Both the position numbers and the translations under genes were made by a program. From Clostridiales bacterium (GTDB lineage: Bacteria; Bacillota; Clostridia; Oscillospirales; Acutalibacteraceae), in contig JAGZMM010000004.1 in assembly GCA_018364155.1 (NCBI GenBank), forward strand, positions 1 through 64,000: a stretch of 64,000 bases of DNA. The letters are read 5' to 3'. Shown here in pieces: positions 52,110 through 60,031 of this stretch. The notes below the pieces were generated by a model that saw only the letters and a program-made list of their open reading frames with translations, was not told the origin of the DNA and made no database searches. The first letter of the stretch is position 1, and every line of letters begins with the position of its first letter.

Positions 52110-52448
52110 ATGGACTGCCTTTTCTGCAAAATCATCGCCGGGGAAATCCCGTCCACGAAGGTGTATGAGGATGAGCTGGTATACGCGTTTGAAGACATCA
52201 ATCCCCAGGCGCCGGTGCACGTGCTGGTGATCCCGAAAACACACATTGCTTCGGCGGCGGACATTACGGGAGAAAATTCCGCCCTGGTGGCTCACATTTT
52301 CGAGGTAATCCCGGGCATTGCCAAGAAGCTGGAGCTAAAAAACGGCTTCCGGGTGGTCACCAACTGCGGTGACGACGGGGCTCAGACCGTCAAGCATCTG
52401 CATTTTCACATCATGGGCGGCCGGCCGCTGCAGGGCCAGATGGGTTAA
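52110..52448 (+). CDS. HIT-family nucleotide-binding protein
   Basis: A 112-residue histidine-triad hydrolase, probably acting on purine nucleoside phosphoramidates. The motif HLHFHIMGG holds the triad (about residues 97-105), and DCLFCKIIAGEIPS at the N-terminus has the Cys pair common in HINT proteins. AAGGAGGAACC precedes the ATG. It lies 21 bases after alaS and probably shares its transcript; linkage of HIT to alaS is plausible because HINT proteins cleave aminoacyl-adenylates. Confidence 0.92.
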   Translation: MDCLFCKIIAGEIPSTKVYEDELVYAFEDINPQAPVHVLVIPKTHIASAADITGENSALVAHIFEVIPGIAKKLELKNGFRVVTNCGDDGAQTVKHLHFHIMGGRPLQGQMG

Positions 52449-52478
52449 CCCATCCTTACATAAAAAGGGGAACAAAAA

Positions 52479-53015
52479 ATGGATTGCTATACCATGCAGA
52501 TCTGCGGGCTGACCCGCACCTTAAAACGCTGCCCTCTTAATGAGAAAGTCGACATTGCGGCCTTTATTTTGTTCGGCGACGCGGAGCTGACCGTAAAGGC
52601 GGCGGAGGAGCTGCTCAAAAAAAGCCCGGACTTCGATGTGATTATGACCGCCGAGGCCAAGGGCATCCCGCTGGCTTACGAGATGAGCCGCCAGAGCGGG
52701 AAGCGGTACTATGTGGCAAGAAAGGCCACCAAGCTCTATATGCGCGATCCCATTGCGGTTGAGGTGAAGTCCATCACCACCGCCCGGGTACAGACGCTGT
52801 ACCTGGACCGGGATGAGGCGGATTCCATCCGCGGCAAACGGGTGCTGATTGTGGACGACGTGATCTCCACAGGGGAATCCTTAAACGCCATTGAAGCGCT
52901 GGTAAAGGAAGCGGGCGGTTTCATCGCGGGCCGTGCCACTGTCCTGGCGGAAGGGGACGCGGCAAACCGGGACGACATTCTCTTTTTAGAGCCCCTCCCC
53001 TTGTTCTTCAAATAA
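52479..53015 (+). CDS. Phosphoribosyltransferase-family protein (adenine/xanthine PRTase-like)
   Basis: A 178-residue type I phosphoribosyltransferase. The PRPP loop is VLIVDDVISTGES (about residues 122-134), preceded by DVIMTAEAKGIPLAYEMSR, as in adenine and xanthine PRTases. A family of such proteins without proven substrate is common in Clostridia. The flexible loop is YVARKATKLYMRDP. It starts 30 bases after the HIT gene. Function in purine salvage is likely but substrate is unknown. Confidence 0.83.
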   Translation: MDCYTMQICGLTRTLKRCPLNEKVDIAAFILFGDAELTVKAAEELLKKSPDFDVIMTAEAKGIPLAYEMSRQSGKRYYVARKATKLYMRDPIAVEVKSITTARVQTLYLDRDEADSIRGKRVLIVDDVISTGESLNAIEALVKEAGGFIAGRATVLAEGDAANRDDILFLEPLPLFFK

Positions 53016-53048
53016 CCAGAACGTTTTTTAAAGACAGGCGGTGACAAC

Positions 53049-55265
53049 ATGCGGCGGACTCTGGCGGTGGTTGGCTTTTCCTGGCTGCTGACGCTGGTGG
53101 CCGCCGCTTTTTTGGGTTTTACGGCGGCCATCGTGTTTCTGGTCATGACGGCGGCGGGTGCGGGTGCGGCCTTTCTGGTCCCGGCGCTGCGCAAGGGCCG
53201 AACCGTTCCGGCGGCTTTGCTTGCGTGCACGCTGGCGCTGGCTTCCTTTTGCTTGACCGAGCAGTTTTCCTACGCGCCCATTGTCCGCTTGGATGGACAA
53301 ACGGCCAGCGTCACCGGGTATATCACCGACCTGCCGGAATACACCACCAGCGGGCGGTACCGGTACACTCTGCAAATCACCTCGGTAGATCTGCCCGGTG
53401 TGCCCCAGAATTTCAAGGTCACCTACACCAACGACTTTTTGCTCAACGCCGAGCCTTTTGACGAATTCTCCGGGGATGTGACCTTCGCGAAGCCCTATGC
53501 TCCTACGGTCCTAAGCTGGAAAACCAAGGGCGTTTATCTGACGGTGCGCAGCGAGGACGGGTTTTGGTTCACCACGCCGGCTAAAAAGCCCTTTTATTCC
53601 CACATTGTTACCCTTCGGTCGGCCATGCTCGAACAAAACCGGAAGATGCTCGCACCCGACGCGGCCGAGCTCATCAACGGGGTGCTTCTGGGTGTGGACG
53701 ATTTCATCGACCCGCAGGTGCGCCAAGATTTTAGAGACAGCGGCATCAGCCATTTGCTTGCGGTGTCCGGCACCCATATCGTGATTTTGACCGGGTTTGT
53801 AATGCTGCTGCTGGGACGGCTCAAGGGGAGGAAATGGCTCAAGAACCTAATTGCGGCAGGGTTTGTCCTCTTTTTCATGGCGCTGACCGGGTTTACCCCG
53901 TCGGTGGTACGGGCGGGCATCATGATGCTGGTGGTCCTTTTCGGCGGGATTCTCCGCCGGCAGAGCGACCCGCTCAATTCCCTTGGTTTGTCCGCTCTCC
54001 TTCTGACGGTCACAAATCCCTATGCAGCGGCGGGGATCGGGCTATTGATGTCTTTCTCGGCCACATTGGGCATCATCCTTTTGGCGGGCCGGCTCCAAAA
54101 TGCCATGGCTTCCCACATTCCGGACATTCGGGTGGTGGGCAGCGTTCTTCAAAAGGGAAGCGGGGTTGTGGCCCAATCCTTAGCGGCGACGCTCTTTAAC
54201 ACGCCGATTCTGATTTTGGTGTTCGGCCAGCTGTCTCTGGTCGCGCCGCTGACCAATGTTCTGGTGATGTTCCCAGCCTCGGGGATGCTGCTGATGGGCG
54301 GGCTTAGTTCGGTTCTTTCTCTGCTGGGCCCCTTTTCCTTTCTGGCGTATCCCTTTTCGCTGATCGCCGGGCTTCTCGCCCGGTATCTCATGGGAGCCGC
54401 CCGCTTTTGCGCTCATTTCCCCTTCTCCACGGTAAGCGCGGCAGAGGATTATTTCCTTTTGTGGTTGTGCGGAACCTTGGTTTTGGTGGCGGCAGCGCTT
54501 CTCCTGCGAAAGGACGGAACCCTACTGCGCATGACCGCCCTGCTGTCCGCTATCCTGCTCTTTTGCGGGATGCTGTCGGGTCAGCTTCTCAACCGGGGAG
54601 TGACCTCCATCGCAGTCATTGGGTCAGAGGGTGGCTCGTCGGTGGTGCTTACGAAGGACGGCCGGGCGGCGGTCATCGGCTGCGGCGGAGCATGGGACAT
54701 TGGATGGGAAACCAACGAATATCTGTTGGCAAACGGGGTCAAAAGCATCGACCTTCTTTTGCTCCCCAAGCTGAGTGAAGAATATGCGTCCGGCGCTTCG
54801 GAACTGCTCAACACCTATGAGGTAACGCTGGCCATACTCCCGGAGGACGGGAGCGAAGCGAAAAATCTGGAGAAGGCCGTAAAAGAGGAGACCATACGCC
54901 AGCCCTACGCTTCCTGCGACATCGCACTTTGGGATGGGGTTACGCTGCAGATTGTAACCCAAGGGGAGGAAAGCCTTATTCTCATCCGCGCCGGTTCCAC
55001 GGCTACGTTATTTGCCACCGAGGGAGCGGACGGGGCGGCATGCCCGGACGTCCCGCTGCAAGCGGCGGTGTTTCACGGCAGTCTTCCGGCGTCCTTTCAT
55101 CAGGTGGAAAGCCCTCTGGTCCTGGTGACGGGAGAAAGAAAAACGTCCGCACCCGCTTTGATCCGGCTGCAAGCCTTGGAAAAGAGTGCGTTCGCCGTAC
55201 CCAACGACACCTTTGTGGTACGCACCCGGGGAAACGCGGACGTGATGGTACAAAAAATCCGATAG
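53049..55265 (+). CDS. comEC: ComEC/Rec2-like DNA uptake channel with a degenerate C-terminal domain
   Basis: A 738-residue membrane protein. N-terminal helices (about 8-75) surround a DUF4131/OB-like segment. The central competence domain (about 195-500) holds HLLAVSGTHIVILTGFV and about nine helices. The C-terminal part (about 515-738) aligns with the metallo-beta-lactamase domain of ComEC (KSIDLLLLPKLSEEYASGA) but the HXHXDH metal motif is missing. It may bring single-stranded DNA through the membrane without the nuclease function. holA follows after 18 bases, a common order in Firmicutes. The start is ATG 53049 (ACAGGCGG upstream). Confidence 0.85.
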   Translation: MRRTLAVVGFSWLLTLVAAAFLGFTAAIVFLVMTAAGAGAAFLVPALRKGRTVPAALLACTLALASFCLTEQFSYAPIVRLDGQTASVTGYITDLPEYTTSGRYRYTLQITSVDLPGVPQNFKVTYTNDFLLNAEPFDEFSGDVTFAKPYAPTVLSWKTKGVYLTVRSEDGFWFTTPAKKPFYSHIVTLRSAMLEQNRKMLAPDAAELINGVLLGVDDFIDPQVRQDFRDSGISHLLAVSGTHIVILTGFVMLLLGRLKGRKWLKNLIAAGFVLFFMALTGFTPSVVRAGIMMLVVLFGGILRRQSDPLNSLGLSALLLTVTNPYAAAGIGLLMSFSATLGIILLAGRLQNAMASHIPDIRVVGSVLQKGSGVVAQSLAATLFNTPILILVFGQLSLVAPLTNVLVMFPASGMLLMGGLSSVLSLLGPFSFLAYPFSLIAGLLARYLMGAARFCAHFPFSTVSAAEDYFLLWLCGTLVLVAAALLLRKDGTLLRMTALLSAILLFCGMLSGQLLNRGVTSIAVIGSEGGSSVVLTKDGRAAVIGCGGAWDIGWETNEYLLANGVKSIDLLLLPKLSEEYASGASELLNTYEVTLAILPEDGSEAKNLEKAVKEETIRQPYASCDIALWDGVTLQIVTQGEESLILIRAGSTATLFATEGADGAACPDVPLQAAVFHGSLPASFHQVESPLVLVTGERKTSAPALIRLQALEKSAFAVPNDTFVVRTRGNADVMVQKIR

Positions 55266-55283
55266 ACGAAGAAAGGACAGATC

Positions 55284-56315
55284 ATGCCGGCTATCAATGA
55301 ATTGGAACTGAAAAAGCACATCAAAACAGGGGACCTTTCGCGAGTGTATCTCCTGCACGGGGCGGAGGACTATCTCAAAAAGCTCTACTGCAGGCAGCTG
55401 GCCGACAAGGCGGTGGGCGCCGGGATGGACGACTTTAACCGAATGCAGTTCGAGTGGAAGGACTCGTCGGTGGACGAAATCGCGGATGCGGTGGAGATGC
55501 TGCCAGTCATGGCCGAGAAACGCTGCGTGATCGTACGGGATTTCGACGCGGAAAGCGTGAACGCCGCCGAGTCAGCCAAGATGACCGAGCTTCTCAAGGA
55601 CCCGCCGGACACCTGTGTGCTGATTTTCCGGCTGGACGCGGTGGAGGCCAACCTGAAACGGTCCTCGAAATGGAAGACCTTTGTGAAAAAGATCGACGCG
55701 GTGGGCTGCTCGGTGGAGTTAGGGCGGCGGGACGCGGCATCCTTGGGGAAAACCCTGTGCGCGGCGGCGGCAAAGCTGGGCTGCACCCTCAGCCCCCACA
55801 ACGCAAGCTACCTGGTAACCCTCTGCGGCAGCGACATGCAGACGCTGTTCCACGAGCTGGAAAAGGTGTGCGCTTTTGCGGGGAGCGGAGAGATCACCAA
55901 AGAGCAGATCAAGGCGGTGGCGACCCCCACTCTGGACGCGGGCGCGTTCGACCTGGTGCGGGCCATTACCCGCAGGGAGGCGGACAAGGCGTTTTCCCTG
56001 CTGGATACGCTGTTTGCCAACCGGGAGGAGCCGGTGATGCTGCTGGCGGCGCTGTGCTCCACCTATGCGGACTTATACCGGGCAAAGGTCGCTAGCATGG
56101 GCGGGGAACCGGCGGAGGCGCTCAAGACTTGTTTTGATTACCGAGGCAAAGAGTTCCGCCTGCGAAACGCGGCGAGAGACTGCGCGTCTTTGGACCTGTC
56201 CCGCCTGCGGGCGGCGCTGGAGCTGCTCAGCAAGGCCGACCGGATGCTCAAAGGGTCGAGAACCGACCGGCGGGTGATTCTCGAGCAGACGGTGGCCGGG
56301 CTGCTGGCGGTATAG
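55284..56315 (+). CDS. holA: DNA polymerase III subunit delta
   Basis: A 343-residue clamp-loader subunit. The start ELKKHIKTGDLSRVYLLHGAEDYLKK is typical, as are MLPVMAEKRCVIVRDF, the lid-domain helices and the C-terminal LSKADRMLKGS motif near the end. It belongs to the AAA+ fold but lacks a working P-loop, as usual for delta. It follows comEC and precedes rnmV on the same strand. Confidence 0.92.
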   Translation: MPAINELELKKHIKTGDLSRVYLLHGAEDYLKKLYCRQLADKAVGAGMDDFNRMQFEWKDSSVDEIADAVEMLPVMAEKRCVIVRDFDAESVNAAESAKMTELLKDPPDTCVLIFRLDAVEANLKRSSKWKTFVKKIDAVGCSVELGRRDAASLGKTLCAAAAKLGCTLSPHNASYLVTLCGSDMQTLFHELEKVCAFAGSGEITKEQIKAVATPTLDAGAFDLVRAITRREADKAFSLLDTLFANREEPVMLLAALCSTYADLYRAKVASMGGEPAEALKTCFDYRGKEFRLRNAARDCASLDLSRLRAALELLSKADRMLKGSRTDRRVILEQTVAGLLAV

Positions 56316-56335
56316 AGAAGGAGGGTTTTGGGCAA

Positions 56336-56947
56336 TTGATTCGCATCAAGGAAGCGGTGATCGTGGAAGGCAAGTACGACAAGATCAAGCTTTCCTCCCT
56401 GATCGACGGGCTGATTCTGGAAACGGACGGGTTTGCCATATTCAAGAATAAGGACCGGCTCCAGCTCTTTCGCCGGCTGGCCGAAACCCGGGGCCTTCTC
56501 ATCCTCACCGACAGCGACGGGGCGGGCTTTGTCATCCGCCGGTATTTGGGCGGTTCCATCCCCACGCGGTACGTCAAGCACGCGTATATCCCCGACCTGT
56601 TCGGCAAGGAAAGCCGCAAGGCACAGCCCTCCAAGGAAGGGAAGCTGGGGGTGGAGGGGGTTCCCAAGCAGGTGATTCTCGACGCGCTCAAAAGGGCGGG
56701 GGCCACCTTCGAGGAAAAGGAGGAAGCGCCGCAGACGCGGAGCGAGCCGATTACCCCGGCGGACTTATACGAGGACGGCATCACCGGCCGGGCGGACAGC
56801 AAGCGCCGCAGGGGGCTTTTGCTCAAGGCGCTGGACCTGCCGGAGCATCTGTCCTCCGGGGCGCTCTTGCAGGTGCTCAACACGGTTTGCACCAAGGAGG
56901 AATACCGGGCGGCAGTGGCGCTTATTACAAAAGAAACCCGCGGCTGA
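56336..56947 (+). CDS. rnmV: Ribonuclease M5-like TOPRIM protein
   Basis: A 203-residue protein with an N-terminal TOPRIM domain (AVIVEGKYDKIKLSSL, then LLILTDSDGAGFVIR with the acidic DxD) and a C-terminal DUF4093-like half (about 110-203). This pair is the RNase M5 layout, which matures 5S rRNA in Firmicutes. It starts at TTG 56336, with AAGGAGG 11 bases upstream. Related clostridial proteins of the same layout are annotated either as RNase M5 or as TOPRIM proteins; the family call is good, the activity less sure. Confidence 0.82.
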   Translation: MIRIKEAVIVEGKYDKIKLSSLIDGLILETDGFAIFKNKDRLQLFRRLAETRGLLILTDSDGAGFVIRRYLGGSIPTRYVKHAYIPDLFGKESRKAQPSKEGKLGVEGVPKQVILDALKRAGATFEEKEEAPQTRSEPITPADLYEDGITGRADSKRRRGLLLKALDLPEHLSSGALLQVLNTVCTKEEYRAAVALITKETRG

Positions 56948-56980
56948 ATCAAACGGCTGATTCAACTGCGGGTTTCTTTT
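56929..56980. terminator. Bidirectional terminator between rnmV and the XRE gene
   Basis: Outer 13-bp perfect stem (56929-56941 with 56968-56980) and inner 7-bp stem (56945-56951 with 56958-56964), with A and T runs at the base. It overlaps the 3' end of rnmV and serves both converging genes. Confidence 0.85.
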
Positions 56981-57195
56981 TGGCTTCTGGGATAGGGCCT
57001 TTCTTCGTCGGTCAGTTCGGCCAGGTAATCCATGCTAGTTCCAAAGAGCTTGGCAAGCTGTTTGCATTGAGAAAGAGACGCCTCCCGACGCCCGCATTCA
57101 ATCTTCGAGTAAACGCTTTGATCAATGCCCGTTTTCAATGCAATTTGAATCTGTAAAAGCCGATTGCGCTTTCGAAGGATGCGATAGCGGCTCAT
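56962..57195 (-). CDS. XRE-family helix-turn-helix protein
   Basis: A 77-residue single-domain regulator. The helix-turn-helix lies at about residues 8-60 (LRKRNRLLQIQIALKTGIDQ, SVYSKIECGRREASLSQCKQ, LAKLFGTSMDYLAELTDEE). AGGAGGAATTGAG precedes the ATG. It borders the repeat-rich intergenic region, and no obvious partner gene is next to it; its targets are unknown. Confidence 0.82.
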   Translation of the reverse strand: MSRYRILRKRNRLLQIQIALKTGIDQSVYSKIECGRREASLSQCKQLAKLFGTSMDYLAELTDEERPYPRSQKETRS

Positions 57196-57293
57196 CTCAA
57201 TTCCTCCTCCATGGCCTTAATTATAACAACTTATTCTTGTCTTATTAGGGAGAATAACCCTAGATTTTTTTGCTTCCAATTCGTCGGAATCTT

Positions 57294-57427
57294 CCGTCCG
57301 GTTTCTGCCTGACTTCGTGTTCATTTCTTTCGCGTCGCCGAAAGAAACGAACCAAAGAAAGGGCGACTTAAGGGAGAAAAACGGCGTAAAAATCGGGGAC
57401 GAGGTTTTTCTCCCTTAAGAATCCCTC
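57294..57427 (+). repeat. Left copy of inverted repeat unit, with two hairpins
   Basis: Contains a 9-bp hairpin with loop CGTCGC (57324-57332 with 57339-57347) and a 15-bp perfect stem (57367-57381 with 57405-57419) around a 23-base GC-rich loop. Matches the reverse complement of 57540-57675 over nearly its whole length. Confidence 0.75.
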
Positions 57428-57539
57428 TGGCATTCAGCCGGGAATGTGAAATAGATTCACAGTCTTCTCTACTCGCCATCTGGGATTGGTGATTCTATTT
57501 CACAAAATCGTGTTTTTTCCCCTTACCCTCCTCCGATAA

Positions 57540-57675
57540 GAGGGGGATTTTCAAGGGGGAAAAACTTGTGTCCCCGTTCCTAGCGTCTTTTTCCCCCTTG
57601 AATCGCCTTTTCTTTCGCCTCTTTCTTTTGGCGACGCAAAAGAAAGAGGCACGAAATCAGGTAGGAATCAAACGG
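57540..57675 (-). repeat. Right copy of inverted repeat unit, with two hairpins
   Basis: Contains a 15-bp perfect stem (57550-57564 with 57588-57602) and a 13-bp perfect stem (57617-57629 with 57638-57650) with loop GGCGACGC. Three base pairs of the first stem differ from the left copy, each by a paired, compensatory change. Confidence 0.75.
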
Positions 57676-57758
57676 AAATGGCCGACTGCGGCAAAGCCGG
57701 GTATGTGAATATATTTCACAATCGTTCTCACTCTATCCAATTCCGAAGATAAAAAAAC

Positions 57759-57794
57759 AAAGCGGGGCAGGAGATGTTCTCCTGCCCCGCTTTT
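57759..57794 (-). terminator. Terminator of the GH112 phosphorylase gene
   Basis: A 16-bp perfect stem (57759-57774 with 57778-57793); on the minus strand it is followed by T residues (TTTGTTTTTTT). Confidence 0.9.
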
Positions 57795-57804
57795 GCACAT
57801 TTTC

Positions 57805-59997
57805 TTATGCCAAAGACACAATCTTGATTTCAAATGCCGGAAGCTGCGCCTTCACCACATCCCCGGAAGGCGTTTTCACCGCGCAGTCCTGGGGTTCCTC
57901 AGCGTTGTTGATGATGACCAGGTTCTTGGTATCGGGGTAATAGGCACACTCGGTATAGAGGTTGTCGCACACGAAGGTATCTGCCGCGTCCTCCTTGCCC
58001 GCTGCCCAGCAGATGGCCCGCATGAGCAGCCGTGCGCTCTCCAGGCTGTACCGGAAGCCGGCCATGTAGACGCCCCGGCCCTGGCCGAACTGGTTGGCCG
58101 TGAGAGCGGGTGCTCCTTCTTTCTCTAAGAGCACCTGCACCTGATCGTTCAAGAGATACACCCCGTCCTTGCCGAGGATAGAATCGGCCGCCGCGGTGTC
58201 CGCGGTGATGTAATGGCTCTTTTCCACCTCATACTGGTACCGGCCGTGGCAGATGCGGGTACCCAGGTCAATGTCCACGCCGAGCACGTCCGCCACCTGG
58301 ATAAACTGGGTGCTGAAGTCCTGAGCCGCCGGTTCGTTGACGCCGATAAAGCCGCCGCCGTTTGCCACAAAGCGGTTGATTTCCTCCAAAAGCTTCGCGT
58401 CCTTCCAGGCCTCGCCGCCGCTCCAGGCGGTGTTGAGCCGGCCGGCGTTGATGAGCACGTCCACACCCGCGGGCACGCCTTTTTCCCGCACTTCGTCGAG
58501 GCTTACAAACTCCACATCAATGGGCAGGCCGGACAGGGCCTCGATGAGGTTAATCAAATCCAGCTCCGGATGCTCGTGGTAATGGCCCGAGCAGCTCCAG
58601 GAACGAAGCTTGCCCCAAGAGGTGAGCACCGCCACCTTCACCGGCAGGCAATAGGGCTTACCCCCCTGGTGGAAGGATTTTAAGAGCCGAAACTCGTCCG
58701 CCACCTGGGCGATGTAATCCTGAAAGTCCGGGAACTTCTGGGTTAAAGACAGATAGCCGCCCAGGCCGATGCGGTCAATAGGCGCGCGCAGGATGGCCCG
58801 GCGCACATTGCCCCAGTACCGTTTCGCGTCCAGAGTGGGGTTGCCGCCCTCCATGAAGGTGGGGGCGCCGCCAAGGCCGGTGGGGAACAGGTACGGGTGC
58901 AGGCGCAGCTCATGCACCTGCACGTCCTTGACACCAGCGCACAGGCGGGCTTCAAAGCCGTTGAAAACGCACTTGATCAGGCCGTCAAACCCGAATTCCT
59001 TGAACCGCTCGCCGTAGGGCTCCACACCCACCCAGCTGTCGTCATAGAACACGTAGGCTTTCTTGCCGTAGCGGTGGACGATGTCCACGCATTTCTTGCC
59101 GAACTCCACTACAAACTGGTTGACGAAATCCATCCAGTCCCGGTACTTTCTGCTGGGCGCATTGTGGGTGGCGTTATGAAGGTCGCGGTTGATAAAGTCC
59201 TCCGAGGTCATCTTATAGCCCTTAGCCTTCTCGAATTCCCGCAGGGCAATGGGGTTGACGGTAAAGTCATACGAACCCCAGTCGGTAAAATCGTCCCGGC
59301 GCTTTTCGTGGTCGGTCCAAATCCAGGTGAAGTTATAGAACATGGAAGTAAAACGGACCACGTTGGTCATGGGATGGTCTTTACACCACTGCTCGAGCCA
59401 TTTGAGAATCTGCGCCTGGGTCTCGGGATGACGGGGTTCCACCGCCATGAGATGCTCCTTGTCGCCCCAGTCGTTGGTGATGTGGTTGTACATGGAGATT
59501 TCCTCCCACAGACGGATGGCGAGGAAATTGACCGTGTACTTGTGATAGGGGACGCAGCCGCGGACCGTGACGGTCCCGGCCTGCTCGTCATAGTCCCAGT
59601 TCCCAGCGGGGACCTCTGTGCCGGCGGTGCGGTCGAACACCTGCCAGAATTCCTTGGGCTCGTCCTTCCAGTTGACCGCGAACTGCTGGGTAAAATAACC
59701 CTTGAGCGGGTCGATGGTCACAGTATCGCCCTTCGCGTAGACCGGCTCGCTCATAAGGAAGTTCTGCTGAAGCTTGTCCATGTTTTGCTTTGCCCACGCA
59801 TTGTCCGACCGGATCAGGCAGATGGTGGAATAGATATCGTAGCCTGCGTGGATGATCTCGTCGGAAAGCTGGGTTCCATCGCTGTCGCGGATGACGTCCG
59901 CGCCCCATTTTTTGGCCATTTGAAGCGTCAGCTCTTCATAGCCCGCTTCTCCCGGCAGCGTAAAGCCGCCTTGCTTTAACGTATGTTCCATACCCAT
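57805..59997 (-). CDS. gnpA: 1,3-beta-galactosyl-N-acetylhexosamine phosphorylase (GH112)
   Basis: A 730-residue cytoplasmic enzyme that splits lacto-N-biose or galacto-N-biose with phosphate, giving galactose 1-phosphate and the N-acetylhexosamine. The N-terminal WGADVIRDSDGTQLSDE contains the catalytic Asp region of the family; SMFYNFTWIWTDHEKRRDDF, VFYDDSWVGVEPYGERF and MEGGNPTLDAKRYWG are further GH112 signatures. The length is as in Bifidobacterium LnpA. ATG 59997 or 59991 could start it (GGAGG upstream). It acts after import of mucin core 1 or milk oligosaccharide units, but no transporter or nahK-type kinase is adjacent. Confidence 0.93.
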   Translation of the reverse strand: MGMEHTLKQGGFTLPGEAGYEELTLQMAKKWGADVIRDSDGTQLSDEIIHAGYDIYSTICLIRSDNAWAKQNMDKLQQNFLMSEPVYAKGDTVTIDPLKGYFTQQFAVNWKDEPKEFWQVFDRTAGTEVPAGNWDYDEQAGTVTVRGCVPYHKYTVNFLAIRLWEEISMYNHITNDWGDKEHLMAVEPRHPETQAQILKWLEQWCKDHPMTNVVRFTSMFYNFTWIWTDHEKRRDDFTDWGSYDFTVNPIALREFEKAKGYKMTSEDFINRDLHNATHNAPSRKYRDWMDFVNQFVVEFGKKCVDIVHRYGKKAYVFYDDSWVGVEPYGERFKEFGFDGLIKCVFNGFEARLCAGVKDVQVHELRLHPYLFPTGLGGAPTFMEGGNPTLDAKRYWGNVRRAILRAPIDRIGLGGYLSLTQKFPDFQDYIAQVADEFRLLKSFHQGGKPYCLPVKVAVLTSWGKLRSWSCSGHYHEHPELDLINLIEALSGLPIDVEFVSLDEVREKGVPAGVDVLINAGRLNTAWSGGEAWKDAKLLEEINRFVANGGGFIGVNEPAAQDFSTQFIQVADVLGVDIDLGTRICHGRYQYEVEKSHYITADTAAADSILGKDGVYLLNDQVQVLLEKEGAPALTANQFGQGRGVYMAGFRYSLESARLLMRAICWAAGKEDAADTFVCDNLYTECAYYPDTKNLVIINNAEEPQDCAVKTPSGDVVKAQLPAFEIKIVSLA

Positions 59998-60031
59998 ATC
60001 TCACCATTCCTCCAAATGATATTCGATCTTA

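Larger units (their letters stand above)
57196..57758. repeat. Gene-free intergenic region of modular palindromic repeats
   Basis: No reading frame here looks coding. It holds two inverted copies of a roughly 135-bp unit (57294-57427 and 57540-57675), each with two hairpins, three copies of a 17-bp TGTGAA-N5-TTCACA palindrome (57445-57461, near 57488-57505, 57704-57720), and a second short direct repeat (GCCGGG-ATGTGAA context at 57438 and 57697). Confidence 0.75.

Noticed and set aside
57445..57720. TGTGA...TCACA palindromes as CRP/FNR binding sites
   Set aside because: The half-sites resemble the CRP consensus, but spacing is 7 rather than 6 bases, they sit inside repeat units far from any promoter, and the neighbouring genes both end toward or away from them without -35 boxes nearby.
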